DNA from: Lacibacter sediminis
Lineage (GTDB): Bacteria; Bacteroidota; Bacteroidia; Chitinophagales; Chitinophagaceae
NCBI RefSeq assembly: GCF_014168535.1
Contig: NZ_CP060007.1
Location: 3,038,001-3,102,000 of the forward strand
Length of the DNA stretch: 64,000 bases
Reading direction: 5' to 3'
Below are positions 53,359-63,145 of this stretch, piece by piece. Position 1 is the first letter of the stretch; every line of letters starts with the position of its first letter. The notes beneath the pieces were generated by a model. That model ran no database searches. It was not told the origin of the DNA and saw only the letters and a list, made by a program, of their open reading frames with translations. The position numbers and the translations under genes are program-made.

Positions 53359-54186
53359 CTACTTTCGTTTACCAAACATAAGGGCAATGTAGCCGTTAAA
53401 AAACACCTGCTGATCAGGGTTCAGGAGCATGATCTGCACTTTACGGGAATATGCTTCGATATTCATACCTATTTCAATAGCAGTCACCACTTCATTGAAA
53501 CGTCCGTAATCGAAACGGAGAGCTGCTTTTGCATGAACGCCGGGTACAAACTTCAATTCGTTCCAGCCATAACGCAAACCGGTGCCCATAAGAATATTTG
53601 GAGCAGGTGCCAGGAAGAGACTGCTGTCGGCCGGTGTGTATTTTATATTTCTTGTGCCCTCGGGGCTATTATCCTGTACACGAACATAATAAGGACGTTC
53701 AAATCCGGCTGAAATTCCACCGGCATAAATAGCGTGCACCGCTACACCGTTCTTATTTGTTTTACCACCGAGCATTCGTTGCTGGCCGTATGATAATTTC
53801 AATTGGTAAAAACTGTTACGCTTACCATAAACATAAGGATTGCCTATTTGCAGGAACCCATTATTATTTAAAACGTTGTTGATCTTTTGTTCTTTGGGAT
53901 GCTTTTTTTCGTTGAGCTCAAGTGCAAAAAGATTGGTCGTTTTTACAGTTTTCAAATAACCTTTTTCATAAACCACGCCCCACCCATCAGTGTTAAGTCG
54001 TAATCCAAAAACATTTTGTTTATTGAAAACAAGTGCACCCTCTTCCTGCTGACGGATAAGATTATCAATTTTCTCCCTGCGTGCATCCTTCTTTGCACTA
54101 CGCTCTGTTTTGCGGCTATCCTTTTCCTGCGCAACAGTTGTACTCACTACCAGAAGAAGAGCGAAGCTGAGGTATATTATTTTCAC
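53359..54186 (-). CDS. Probable outer-membrane beta-barrel protein of unknown function
   Basis: 275 residues with signal peptide MKIIYLSFALLLVVSTTVAQ. A charged coiled-coil region (about 24-48, KDSRKTERSAKKDARREK) is followed by alternating strands, GLRLNTDGWGVVYEKGYL, QLKLSYGQQRMLGG and AALRFDYGRFNEVVTAIEIG, ending in an aromatic/hydrophobic strand (FFNGYIALMFGKRK). I know of no specific family. It is on the same strand as lipA, but lipA may use its own promoter. Confidence 0.7.
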   Translation of the reverse strand: MKIIYLSFALLLVVSTTVAQEKDSRKTERSAKKDARREKIDNLIRQQEEGALVFNKQNVFGLRLNTDGWGVVYEKGYLKTVKTTNLFALELNEKKHPKEQKINNVLNNNGFLQIGNPYVYGKRNSFYQLKLSYGQQRMLGGKTNKNGVAVHAIYAGGISAGFERPYYVRVQDNSPEGTRNIKYTPADSSLFLAPAPNILMGTGLRYGWNELKFVPGVHAKAALRFDYGRFNEVVTAIEIGMNIEAYSRKVQIMLLNPDQQVFFNGYIALMFGKRK

Positions 54187-54286
54187 AAGCCTGAAATTAT
54201 TGTTTGAACGTAAATTTACAGATTAAAACGATAGATGCGGCATTGTGGTATATTGCCGCCAATTTCTGAACTATAAATTTAACAAC

Positions 54287-54691
54287 ATGACCTCCTCAAT
54301 TGTTTATAAAGGTGAATTACGTACCGAAGCAGAACACCTCCACAGCCACAGAAAAATTGAAACCGATGCCCCGCTCGATAACCAGGGTAAAGCAGAACGT
54401 TTTTCTCCAAGTGACCTTGTTGCAACTGCGTTAGGCAGTTGTATGCTCACCATTATGGGTATTAAAGCAAGAGATATGCAGGTTGATCTTGAAGGTGTGC
54501 AGATCGATATTCAGAAACACATGAAATCGGAGCCACGTCGTATTGGCGGGGTTGATGTAACCTTTCATTTCCCTTCCAACCTTCAGTTAGATGAGAAACA
54601 GAAAACCATTTTGAAGAATGCTGCACTCACCTGCCCCGTTGCCAAAAGCATTCACCCCGAAATTGAACAGAACGTAGTGTTCAACTGGTAA
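54287..54691 (+). CDS. OsmC family peroxiredoxin-like protein
   Basis: 134 residues from ATG 54287, where MTSSIVYKGELRTEAEHLHS begins; an earlier open stretch of 14 residues is not family-like. The redox-active cysteines are in LGSCMLTIMGI and LTCPVAKSI. It reduces organic hydroperoxides in the cytosol, or at least belongs to the OsmC/Ohr fold. The last 11 bp overlap the end of the DUF2851 gene, convergent. Confidence 0.88.
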   Translation: MTSSIVYKGELRTEAEHLHSHRKIETDAPLDNQGKAERFSPSDLVATALGSCMLTIMGIKARDMQVDLEGVQIDIQKHMKSEPRRIGGVDVTFHFPSNLQLDEKQKTILKNAALTCPVAKSIHPEIEQNVVFNW

Positions 54692-55949
54692 GTTTCATTT
54701 TTAAAATACTGTTACCAACAGCACATTGCAGACAACGCTTTGCAGTGCAGTAATTCTTTTTGAGGTAAAGCAATGCCTGAGAATCGAATGCTGACTGGTG
54801 AGTTGCGCCTGCAGTTTCCCATTGCTGTGTAATACTGTTTTTCTCTTTGGGCATTTGTTGTAACCATTGAATGGCTTTCTCTTTAGTGCCTTCATTGTGC
54901 TGATCATCGGCATAAACATACAACAATGGAATAACGGTATTGATAAGCAGGTTATCGATCATTGTTTTACCCAATTGCTTTTTTCGATATGCACTTTGTT
55001 CATTCAACATGTAATGATAATGCCAGTAATCATTTGCTGTTACAGAAAACATTTGCCTGATGGCTTCAACGCTTTTTGCTTCCATCACATTTGAAAACAA
55101 ATGACTTGATTGATGGATAAGCATTGCCAGCTGTGCCAACCTGATCGTTGGAAAATTGGATGGCCGCATCCGCAAAAAATGAATGGGATGAGCAACCGGC
55201 TTCAACTGATGTTTCTGCTGCAGAAATTTATATTCCTTCTGTAGCATGATGGGATAATCTTCTCCGAACTCTCCTGTTAATAACCCTGCCTGCCCCAACA
55301 GCAACGCTTCAATTTGATGGATATGGTTCTTATGTTTGGCTAATAAGGTAACAGGTAAGCTTTGCGCAATTGACTCAAACGCCTCAGTATTTAACGGACT
55401 GCCGAAATTCCGTGCAAGCAATTGCCAGAAAGCTTCTTCCCAATGACGATTGGTTTGGTTCAGTATATTTTGAATATGCTCATTTTTCTGTTGCAAACGT
55501 TCAGCTACCATTCGTTCTTTCCAGCTATCCCAAACAATTGTATTTACTTGTTGCAGCTGATTTTCGCAGGCTACAAAACTGTTTTGTTCCATCAGTTCAC
55601 GATAGTGTTGCAACAAAGATGTTGAAATGCGATTCTTTAGTTCAAGTACAGGAATTTTGCCTGCAGTTTTTTCATCGTGTTCATATACCACGTGCAGGAT
55701 CACATTGTTGTAATGCTCATCATTGGTATGACCATGTTTTTTCCAATCACTTGTTTTAAGATGAAGCTCAATGGTGCCCGCCCATGTAACATTGTTGATA
55801 AACAATTTCGCATGTAGAAAATCAGGACCTTGATTTGTATTGAGCAAGCCTTGTGAAAGAATTTGTACAGGCTCGTGTTGAACAGTAGAAAGTTGATCAC
55901 GGTTAAAGTATAGGTGCTGCCAGATGAATTGCAGCAGGTGTTCGTTCAT
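54681..55949 (-). CDS. DUF2851 family protein
   Basis: 422 residues. The start MNEHLLQFIWQHLYFNRDQL, the FLHAKLFINNVTWAGTIELH motif and the terminal cysteine-rich patch CTAKRCLQCAVG are typical of DUF2851, a Bacteroidota-restricted family. No function is established; it may be a nuclease-like fold. It is the last gene of the group DUF2520-kdsC-UbiA-maf-DUF2851 and overlaps the OsmC gene end by 11 bp. Confidence 0.85.
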   Translation of the reverse strand: MNEHLLQFIWQHLYFNRDQLSTVQHEPVQILSQGLLNTNQGPDFLHAKLFINNVTWAGTIELHLKTSDWKKHGHTNDEHYNNVILHVVYEHDEKTAGKIPVLELKNRISTSLLQHYRELMEQNSFVACENQLQQVNTIVWDSWKERMVAERLQQKNEHIQNILNQTNRHWEEAFWQLLARNFGSPLNTEAFESIAQSLPVTLLAKHKNHIHQIEALLLGQAGLLTGEFGEDYPIMLQKEYKFLQQKHQLKPVAHPIHFLRMRPSNFPTIRLAQLAMLIHQSSHLFSNVMEAKSVEAIRQMFSVTANDYWHYHYMLNEQSAYRKKQLGKTMIDNLLINTVIPLLYVYADDQHNEGTKEKAIQWLQQMPKEKNSITQQWETAGATHQSAFDSQALLYLKKNYCTAKRCLQCAVGNSILKMKLTS

Positions 55950-55956
55950 GGAAATA

Positions 55957-56066
55957 ATTTGAAAATGTACAAATTTGAGAATTTGAAAATTAAAAAAAGA
56001 AGGTCAGATTGTCAACCCCCTCTACTGCATTTGCATGCTCAAATTTTCAAATTGCTAATTGTCAAA
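55957..56066. repeat. AT-rich inverted repeat between DUF2851 and maf
   Basis: AATTTGAAAATT (55980-55991) and its complement AAATTTTCAAATT (56041-56053) are inverted, with further partial A/T-rich copies around them. It fills the gap between the two genes and reaches into the maf stop. It could be an intergenic repeat or a weak terminator. Confidence 0.4.
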
Positions 56067-56621
56067 TTCCATAATGGCTTTCATCACCCTGCTCACTGGC
56101 AAGCCCATTACATTATAAAAATCACCTTTTACACGTTTGATACCTACCACACCAATCCATTCCTGGATGGCATAAGCACCCGCTTTATCGTAAGGCTTGT
56201 ATTTGTTTACGTAAAACTCGATCTGCTGCTTGCTGAGCTGATGAAATTCGACTTCTGTAATATCAGCGAATGCCGTTTCCGTATCATCACGCATCAACAC
56301 CACACCGGTGATCACCTGGTGAACCTGTCCCGAAAGTTCACTTAATATCTGTATTGCATTTTCTTTACTTGTTGGCTTGCCGATCACTTTTCCATTCAAT
56401 ACCACAATGGTGTCAGCAGCAAGGATCAAACGGTCGTGACTCAATTCTTCTTTTACCGCCAATGCTTTGTTGCGTGCAATGTACACGGGTACTTTTTCAA
56501 TACTCAACGTTGCAGGGTACATTTCGTCTGTCTCCTTCACCATTACATCAAAAGGAATTTCTGCCCATTCGAGTAATTGTTTGCGCCGTGGCGATTTTGA
56601 AGCAAGTATGATCCGTTCCAT
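56055..56621 (-). CDS. maf: Maf-family nucleoside triphosphate pyrophosphatase
   Basis: 188 residues. ILASKSPRRKQLLEWAEIPF, LAADTIVVLNGKVIGKPTS and the C-terminal YNVMGLPVSRVMKAI are standard. It hydrolyses canonical or modified nucleotides to NMPs; some members also affect septation. Its start overlaps the UbiA stop (TGATG), so translation is coupled. Confidence 0.93.
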   Translation of the reverse strand: MERIILASKSPRRKQLLEWAEIPFDVMVKETDEMYPATLSIEKVPVYIARNKALAVKEELSHDRLILAADTIVVLNGKVIGKPTSKENAIQILSELSGQVHQVITGVVLMRDDTETAFADITEVEFHQLSKQQIEFYVNKYKPYDKAGAYAIQEWIGVVGIKRVKGDFYNVMGLPVSRVMKAIMEFDN

Positions 56622-57565
56622 CAGGCAAAAAATTTAAACAATACCATGGAGACTATTCCGGTGAAGATCACAGCCTTGATCCATTTGCTTAATGCAGCAA
56701 AATCTTTTGTTTGCTTTGCATTAAACAACAGGTATAAACAATATACAGCCGGCAATATGATCAACACAAGATTATAGCCCGCTGCTATCCACATTTTAAA
56801 TTGTAATACATAGAAAAAAACAATAAGAAGCAGTGCCAGCAAGATCACTAACCAAATGCTGGTAAACACTTTTGAGAATGATACGCCCCAAACAATGGGC
56901 ATTGTCTTGCAACCGTATTTTGCATCACCATCCATATCTTCAATATCCTTCACCACTTCCCGGATAAGTGTAATCACAAATGCAAAACTTGAATAAAGAA
57001 TGGCCAGCCGCAATAACTTTTGATGTGCTCCGGGTTGTACAGGATGCATCAGGTAAAAACTTTGCTGCACTGTTAAGAGATACACCACAAAAACAACCCA
57101 TGCAGTAAGCAATGAAATGAGAATATTACCGGTCAATAATTTCTTTTTAAACGTGGTACTGTAAAACCAAAGCACAAATACACAACCGGTATTGGCGAAT
57201 CCAATGATCCAGTTGCCATTCTGTAAACCAATATAAAAACCCATCAACACACCGGCAAACGAAAAGAAGAGATGAAAGAATATAGCCCAACGTCTGCTGA
57301 TGCTGCGATCTACCACCATACGGGTTGGCTTATTCACCAGATCAATATTCAGATCAAAATAATCGTTGATGACATAACCGGCAGCTGCGATGAACACTGA
57401 AGAAATGCTGAGAACTGCAAAGAGCTGATGATACATCCTTGGCATGTACAGGTTACCAAAAAGTACAGGCTGTGCCACGCAATAGAAAAACAACAGCTGT
57501 GTTAACGCAATAAAAACAAGATTGGGCCAACGAATCAGTTTAAAAAAATCAGCGAGCTTCTGCAT
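56621..57565 (-). CDS. UbiA family prenyltransferase (geranylgeranylglycerol-phosphate geranylgeranyltransferase-like)
   Basis: 314 residues with about nine membrane helices. The two Asp-rich motifs are NDYFDLNIDLVNKPTR and DIEDMDGDAKYG, the pyrophosphate/Mg2+-binding sites of the family. It attaches a polyprenyl group to an acceptor at the inner membrane. Bacteroidota members of this branch are annotated as glycerol-phosphate geranylgeranyltransferases; a role in an unknown lipid or menaquinone is possible. It is translationally coupled to maf (1-bp overlap). Confidence 0.82.
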   Translation of the reverse strand: MQKLADFFKLIRWPNLVFIALTQLLFFYCVAQPVLFGNLYMPRMYHQLFAVLSISSVFIAAAGYVINDYFDLNIDLVNKPTRMVVDRSISRRWAIFFHLFFSFAGVLMGFYIGLQNGNWIIGFANTGCVFVLWFYSTTFKKKLLTGNILISLLTAWVVFVVYLLTVQQSFYLMHPVQPGAHQKLLRLAILYSSFAFVITLIREVVKDIEDMDGDAKYGCKTMPIVWGVSFSKVFTSIWLVILLALLLIVFFYVLQFKMWIAAGYNLVLIILPAVYCLYLLFNAKQTKDFAALSKWIKAVIFTGIVSMVLFKFFA

Positions 57566-57613
57566 CTGTTTGTTTATGCGGTGAAGATAAGTTGAAATGC
57601 GAATTAAGTTAAG

Positions 57614-57690
57614 AGTTATAAGTTATGAGTTACGTGTGGCTCTCTACATTTAACTCATACCACATAACCCGTAACCAACTTTATAAGTGA
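57614..57690. repeat. Intergenic inverted repeat
   Basis: TATGAGTTA (57624-57632) and TAACTCATA (57651-57659) are perfect inverted 9-mers, with further weak inverted copies around them, in the 128-bp gap between UbiA and kdsC. Similar motifs are frequent in intergenic repeats of this group. Confidence 0.4.
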
Positions 57691-57693
57691 AAA

Positions 57694-58218
57694 TTACAAT
57701 GCACTTATTCCGGCTGCATCAACCACCCAATCGTCATTCAGCTTTAACACTTTTTCAATTACTTCCCGCACACAACCTTTACCGCCGTTGATGGTTGAAA
57801 TGAAGGTTGATACAGCTTTGATCTCAGGCACTGCATCCGCCGGGCAGGCAGAAAGCCCCACCAGCTTCATGACTTCCAGGTCGGGAATATCATCACCCAT
57901 AAACAAAGTTTCTTCCCACTTGAGATGATTCGACAAAAGGAACTGTGCCAGCACTTCTTCTTTATCCTTCACCTTCATAAACACATTGCGTATACCAAGA
58001 TATTCCAACCGTTCCGCACATGGTTTACTCACACTTCCCGAAATCACGGCAACGTTATAGCCTTTCTTCACAGCTAACTGCAAAGCATAACCATCTTTGA
58101 TATTCATGGTGCGGATATGTTCGTTACCGGGCATGATGATGAGTGAGCCGTCGGTAAGCACACCATCCATATCAAATACAAAAGTCTTAATACTGGAAAA
58201 ACGTTCGAGCAGGTTCAT
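57694..58218 (-). CDS. kdsC: KdsC-type HAD phosphatase (3-deoxy-D-manno-octulosonate 8-phosphate phosphatase)
   Basis: 174 residues. The HAD motifs are FDMDGVLTDG (catalytic Asp pair), ISGSVSKPC, and GDDIPDLEVM; the small capless size is that of KdsC. It dephosphorylates Kdo-8-phosphate to Kdo for lipopolysaccharide in the cytosol. It follows the DUF2520 gene by 24 bp. Confidence 0.88.
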   Translation of the reverse strand: MNLLERFSSIKTFVFDMDGVLTDGSLIIMPGNEHIRTMNIKDGYALQLAVKKGYNVAVISGSVSKPCAERLEYLGIRNVFMKVKDKEEVLAQFLLSNHLKWEETLFMGDDIPDLEVMKLVGLSACPADAVPEIKAVSTFISTINGGKGCVREVIEKVLKLNDDWVVDAAGISAL

Positions 58219-58242
58219 ATAAAATTGTTGCGGCCGAAGTTC

Positions 58243-59010
58243 TTATTTTTTTCGATACAGCCTCCGGATGCTTTCGGAAAGTTCGTGGTAGAGATCCTGC
58301 AGATGCTCATCGATCTCCAGCAACAACAGATGTTTCTTGATCGTTTCTTCATCGCCTCTTCGTGCCGGACCTGTTTGCATATCCACTGCACGACCTTGGG
58401 TTAACCTGCAGGCCACTTCAATAATAAGCGGATGTAATAGTTTAAAATCAAGATGACGGTCTTTGCAATAATCTTCGGTCAACGCATATAAATGATTGGT
58501 AAAGTTGCTCACCATTACCGCTGCCAGGTGCATTTTTAATCTCGTATCATCATCGGCCGGTTGTACGTTGTCGGAAAAGGAAGCAGCAAAATCAGCCAGC
58601 AGCACATTCACTTCATCCGAATTTCCATCCACCAAAAAAGGAACCGGGGGAATAACGATCATTTCCTTTCGCAGACTTTGCAATGGATACAGCACACCAT
58701 AGTTAGGCGAACTGTTACGCAACACATCTTTGTTTACACTACCTGCAGTATGCACTAATATCTTCCGTTTTAAATGCAACTGTTTTGCCAGTTCAGGAAT
58801 TGCAGTATCTGTTACTGCCATGATACAAATGTCTGCTTCAGCGGTAATATCTTCTAATGAAGTAATGGCTCTTGCATTCACTTTAGCGGCAAGCGCTTCG
58901 GCATGTGCAGCATTCCTGCTCCACACCTGTGCAATTGTGTGGTCTGCTTTTTTGATCATTTTAGCAAGCACAGTGGCCGTATTACCAGAACCGAGAAGAA
59001 CAATGTTCAT
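58243..59010 (-). CDS. Rossmann-fold/DUF2520 oxidoreductase-like protein
   Basis: 255 residues from ATG 59010 (MNIVLLGSGNTATVLAKMIK); a TTG nine bases earlier is less likely. The N-terminal half is a dinucleotide-binding fold with GSGNTATVL, the C-terminal half is the DUF2520 dimerisation helix bundle (HLAAVMVSNFTNHLYALTED). It resembles pyrroline-5-carboxylate reductase/ketopantoate reductase relatives, with no known substrate. First gene of the group that continues through kdsC to DUF2851. Confidence 0.83.
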   Translation of the reverse strand: MNIVLLGSGNTATVLAKMIKKADHTIAQVWSRNAAHAEALAAKVNARAITSLEDITAEADICIMAVTDTAIPELAKQLHLKRKILVHTAGSVNKDVLRNSSPNYGVLYPLQSLRKEMIVIPPVPFLVDGNSDEVNVLLADFAASFSDNVQPADDDTRLKMHLAAVMVSNFTNHLYALTEDYCKDRHLDFKLLHPLIIEVACRLTQGRAVDMQTGPARRGDEETIKKHLLLLEIDEHLQDLYHELSESIRRLYRKK

Positions 59011-59075
59011 ACAATGCAACAGTTAATGAAACGGAAGAAGTAATTTGCAACAAAGTAAAACAGTATTCCTGAAAT

Positions 59076-59918
59076 ATGAAACTCGCCCAGAAATTAGTGA
59101 TCGGTTATTACAGGGCAAAGCTGAACCTGTTCGCCAAGCTATCAAAACGTAAAGCAGCTGAAAAAGCATTCGAATTATTCTGCACACCATATATATCTAA
59201 TAAAAAGAAAGCACCGGCGGTGTTTGATAAAGCAGAGAAACTGCATTTGAAATTTGAGAACTATCAGTTAGTGGGTTATCGCTGGAATCATCCACAACCC
59301 AAGAAGGCACTTATCCTGCATGGCTTCTCCTCTACCGTTAAAAAGTTTGATCATTTTGTAATGCCACTGGTGAAGAAGGGTTACGAAGTAATTGCATTTG
59401 ATGCACCGGCACATGGCGACAGCAGTGGCAAAACCATCAATGGTTTCCAGTACAGGGATGCGATCAAAGCAGTGTATGAAAAATTCGGACCCATTCATTC
59501 CTTTATTGCGCACTCGTTCGGCGGTTTAGCACTTTCACTTTTTATGGAAGAACAGCAATACCAGGAAAATAAAAAACTGGTATTGATCGCCCCGGCCACT
59601 GAAACCGACAGTGCCATCAACAGCTTTGCTGCTTTTTTAAATATTGACGAAGAAGTGAAAGCAGAAATGCGCAAGATTATTCTCGAACGCAGTGGGCGAA
59701 CGACTGATAGAATTTCTATTCGTCATGCTGCACAAAAAATAAAAGCAGAAGTATTATGGATACATGATGAAGACGATGATGTAACGCCATGGGCCGATGC
59801 AGAAAAAATTCAACTGGACAATCACTCCAACTTTCAGTTCATGCTCACCAAAGGTTTGGGGCATCGACGCATTTACAGAGATAATAAAGTGAAGAAAGCG
59901 ATTATGGAGTTTTTGTAA
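59076..59918 (+). CDS. Alpha/beta hydrolase
   Basis: 280 residues. The oxyanion HGFSS, the nucleophile elbow AHSFGG (Ser in A-H-S-F-G rather than G-x-S-x-G), an Asp in HDEDDDVTP and a His in GLGHRRIY form the triad. The N-terminal 40 residues are basic. It is cytosolic, and the substrate cannot be predicted. It is divergent from the DUF2520 gene, 65 bp apart. Confidence 0.83.
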   Translation: MKLAQKLVIGYYRAKLNLFAKLSKRKAAEKAFELFCTPYISNKKKAPAVFDKAEKLHLKFENYQLVGYRWNHPQPKKALILHGFSSTVKKFDHFVMPLVKKGYEVIAFDAPAHGDSSGKTINGFQYRDAIKAVYEKFGPIHSFIAHSFGGLALSLFMEEQQYQENKKLVLIAPATETDSAINSFAAFLNIDEEVKAEMRKIILERSGRTTDRISIRHAAQKIKAEVLWIHDEDDDVTPWADAEKIQLDNHSNFQFMLTKGLGHRRIYRDNKVKKAIMEFL

Positions 59919-59955
59919 AAGCCAACCTACCCTAACTAAATTCGAAGCCCGGACT

Positions 59956-60393
59956 ATGAAGCTAACAGAAAAAATTATTCAACTAAGGATCAAACTGATC
60001 ATATCTATTTATATCATCCTGTTTGCAGGAGTTGTGTCAGTTACACGAACACCCGATTTCTTTTCAGGAAAAATTACAAATGGGGTTATTGATACATTTG
60101 TAACTACGCATGTACATGTAAAAAATTCATCTTTTGAATCGCAGCCTTTTCCGGCAATCTCCTTCAAACCTGCGAATGACAGTATTATTTATTATGCGTA
60201 TGCTGACAGGAATTTTTACCTGCGGCCCTACCGGGTTGGCGATATAGTTAAAGTAATCTACAACCCTCAAATACCTGGCGAAGCCAGTTTATATTCTTTT
60301 CCGTATTACTGGATTGGTATGATTGAATTGTGGTCAGGATTTTTTGTTTTAGCGTTTATACTGCTCATTTTTGCTAAGCAAAAAGTTATTTGA
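59956..60393 (+). CDS. DUF3592-type membrane protein
   Basis: 145 residues with two membrane helices, near 12-32 and 118-138, flanking a beta-rich domain (GKITNGVIDTFVTTHVHVKN; YRVGDIVKVIYNPQIPGEAS) that matches DUF3592. No function is known for the family. It lies 37 bp after the hydrolase gene on the same strand. Confidence 0.75.
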   Translation: MKLTEKIIQLRIKLIISIYIILFAGVVSVTRTPDFFSGKITNGVIDTFVTTHVHVKNSSFESQPFPAISFKPANDSIIYYAYADRNFYLRPYRVGDIVKVIYNPQIPGEASLYSFPYYWIGMIELWSGFFVLAFILLIFAKQKVI

Positions 60394-60547
60394 GTCAGAC
60401 ACAAATCGATTGATTTTTCTTCATTTTCTATCATTCATTTACCTATTCTTAAACACCCCTCCCAGCACTCTTTTCTTCCATTTATCAATCATTTTATAAT
60501 ATTGTGCTGCCGATGTCCTCTAAAAAGCCGGCTTGTGGAACCAATTT

Positions 60548-63142
60548 ATGGCTAAGAATTTACTGATTGTAGAGAGCCCTGCCAAAGCAAAAACGATAGA
60601 AAAGATCCTTGGAAAAGACTTCGAGGTGAAGAGCTGCTATGGCCATATCCGTGACCTTGAGAAAGATGAAATGGGTATTGATGTCAACAACAATTTCGAA
60701 CCCCGTTACATTGTCCCCGACGAAAAAGAAAGAGTGGTAAAAGACCTGAAAGCGCTGGCCAAAAAAAGCGACGAAGTATGGCTGGCAACGGATGAGGACC
60801 GTGAAGGAGAAGCCATCAGTTGGCATTTATGTGAAGTGTTGGGCCTCGATCCCTACAAAACAAAACGCATTGTTTTCCACGAAATTACCAAGCCTGCCAT
60901 CCAGAAAGCGGTGCAAAATCCACGTACCGTTAATATGGACCTGGTGTATGCCCAGCAGGCAAGAAGAATATTAGATCGTATCGTGGGTTTTGAACTCAGT
61001 CCTGTTCTTTGGCGCAAAATGAGCATGCGGAACAACCTCAGTGCCGGCCGTGTGCAAAGTGTGGCCGTTCGGTTAATTGCTGAACGTGAGCGTGAGATCA
61101 ACGCCTTCGCTCCCACTTCTTCTTTTAAAATTGAAGCATTGTTTACCGCTAAAGATCTTGGCGATCGCAACGTTACATTTAAAGCCGAAGCAAAAAAGCA
61201 AAATGCTGCAGAAGATGCAGAGAAGTTCTTGAACAGTTGCAAAGGCGCTTCGTATAAGGTAAAGGACATACAGGTGCGTCCCGGCAAAAAATCACCGGCA
61301 CCTCCTTTCACCACTTCAACCTTACAACAGGAAGCCAGCAGAAAGCTTGGTTATTCCGTAAGCCGCACCATGCAGCTTGCTCAAAAGTTGTATGAAAGTG
61401 GTAAGATCACTTACATGCGTACTGATAGTGTGAGTTTGAGTGATACTGCCCTTGGCGATCTTACACGTACTATAAAAGGTATGTATGGCGATAAGTATCA
61501 CCAGTTTCGCAAATTCAAAAACAAAAATGAAAGTGCTCAGGAAGCGCATGAAGCCATCCGTCCTACTTACATGGAAAATACAACGGTTGAAGACCAGGAT
61601 CTGAAACGTTTGTATGAACTCATTTGGAAACGTACGATGGCAAGCCAAATGGCTGATGCCGAACTGGAACGCACAACAGCCAATATTTCTATTTCTACCA
61701 ATAACGAAGAATTAAAAGCCGAAGGTGAAGTATTAAAGTTTGATGGCTTTTTAAAAGTATATCGTGAAGACCGTGACGATGATGAAGTGAATGAAGATGA
61801 AACGCAGGAAGGTATGTTGCCGCCGTTAGCTGTTGGTCAGCAATTACCATTTATTGAGATGAATGCAACAGAACGTTTCACCCGTCCTGCTCCACGTTAT
61901 ACAGAAGCATCGCTTGTAAAGAAACTGGAAGAATTGGGTATTGGTCGTCCTTCGACTTACGCCCCAACTATTTCTACGGTATTGAAAAGAGGTTATGTTG
62001 AGAAACGTGATAAAGAAGGTGTACGTCGTGATTTCCGTGTATTGCAGTTGAAGAACGATGCTGTGAGCAAAAGCATGGAACAGGAAAACACCGGTGCAGA
62101 AAAATCGAAACTCTTCCCTACCGATCTCGGTTTGGTGGTAACGGATTTTCTGAAGCAACATTTTGAAAGCATCATGGATTATGGCTTCACCGCACATATT
62201 GAAGGTGAGTTTGATGATGTGGCCGAAGGCAAGTTGAAATGGAATGCAATGCTGGAAGAATTTTACAGTCCGTTTAAACGGGATGTAGATAATACCATTG
62301 AAAATGCAGAGCGAATTAAAGGCGAACGTGAATTAGGTATAGATGCTGAAAGCGGCAAAAAGATCGTTGCACGTATGGGACGCTTTGGACCAATGGTGCA
62401 AATTGGCGATGTGAGTGATGAGGAGAAACCACGTTTTGCTGCATTGCGAAAAAACCAAAGTATTGAAACCATTACTTACGAAGAAGCGATGGATCTGTTC
62501 AAACTTCCATTAACGCTGGGTGAATATGAAGGTGAAGAAGTAAGTGTGAATGTTGGTCGCTTTGGACCTTATGTAAAATTTGGTGAGCAGTTTATTTCTA
62601 TTCCACGTGGTGAAGAACCATTGGAAGTAACCATGGATCGTGCAATAGAACTCATCAAAGAAAAACAAACAGCCGATGCACCTGTTGCCATGTTTGAAAA
62701 CAAACCGGTAACAAAAGGCAAAGGACGTTTTGGTCCGTTTATTAAATGGGATGGTTTGTTCATCAATGTTCCCAAGCGATATGATTTTGAAAATCTTTCA
62801 AACAACGATATCAATGAATTGATCGAAGCAAAGGTGGAGAAAGAAGCAAATCGTTTTATTGTTCGTTGGCCCGATGAAAACATTGCAGTGGAGAATGGAC
62901 GCTGGGGACCTTTCATCCGCTTCGGCAAAAAAATGTTGAAGATCGATAAGAAAAAAGATGGTGAAAAATACACCACAGAAGAAGTGGCGCAAATGCCTGT
63001 GGAAGACATCAAGAAAATGATCGAAGCACAAATGCCGGGTGCTTTCTCCAAACAAATAAAAGCAGCAGCAAAAAAGGCTGCTACGAAAAAGAAAGCAGCG
63101 ACAAAGAAGGCCGCTACTAAAAAAGCAGCAAAGAAGAAATAA
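60548..63142 (+). CDS. topA: DNA topoisomerase I
   Basis: 864 residues from ATG 60548 (MAKNLLIVESPAKAKTIEKI); a TTG 15 bases upstream would add five odd residues. The TOPRIM domain, DEDREGEAISWHL metal motif and the catalytic Tyr in ITYMRTDSVSLS are clear. The C-terminal third has three to four topoisomerase C-terminal repeats with GRFGPxVxxG instead of zinc fingers. The last 30 residues are alternating A, K and T, a histone-H1-like tail. It relaxes negatively supercoiled DNA. Confidence 0.96.
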   Translation: MAKNLLIVESPAKAKTIEKILGKDFEVKSCYGHIRDLEKDEMGIDVNNNFEPRYIVPDEKERVVKDLKALAKKSDEVWLATDEDREGEAISWHLCEVLGLDPYKTKRIVFHEITKPAIQKAVQNPRTVNMDLVYAQQARRILDRIVGFELSPVLWRKMSMRNNLSAGRVQSVAVRLIAEREREINAFAPTSSFKIEALFTAKDLGDRNVTFKAEAKKQNAAEDAEKFLNSCKGASYKVKDIQVRPGKKSPAPPFTTSTLQQEASRKLGYSVSRTMQLAQKLYESGKITYMRTDSVSLSDTALGDLTRTIKGMYGDKYHQFRKFKNKNESAQEAHEAIRPTYMENTTVEDQDLKRLYELIWKRTMASQMADAELERTTANISISTNNEELKAEGEVLKFDGFLKVYREDRDDDEVNEDETQEGMLPPLAVGQQLPFIEMNATERFTRPAPRYTEASLVKKLEELGIGRPSTYAPTISTVLKRGYVEKRDKEGVRRDFRVLQLKNDAVSKSMEQENTGAEKSKLFPTDLGLVVTDFLKQHFESIMDYGFTAHIEGEFDDVAEGKLKWNAMLEEFYSPFKRDVDNTIENAERIKGERELGIDAESGKKIVARMGRFGPMVQIGDVSDEEKPRFAALRKNQSIETITYEEAMDLFKLPLTLGEYEGEEVSVNVGRFGPYVKFGEQFISIPRGEEPLEVTMDRAIELIKEKQTADAPVAMFENKPVTKGKGRFGPFIKWDGLFINVPKRYDFENLSNNDINELIEAKVEKEANRFIVRWPDENIAVENGRWGPFIRFGKKMLKIDKKKDGEKYTTEEVAQMPVEDIKKMIEAQMPGAFSKQIKAAAKKAATKKKAATKKAATKKAAKKK

Positions 63143-63145
63143 TCG

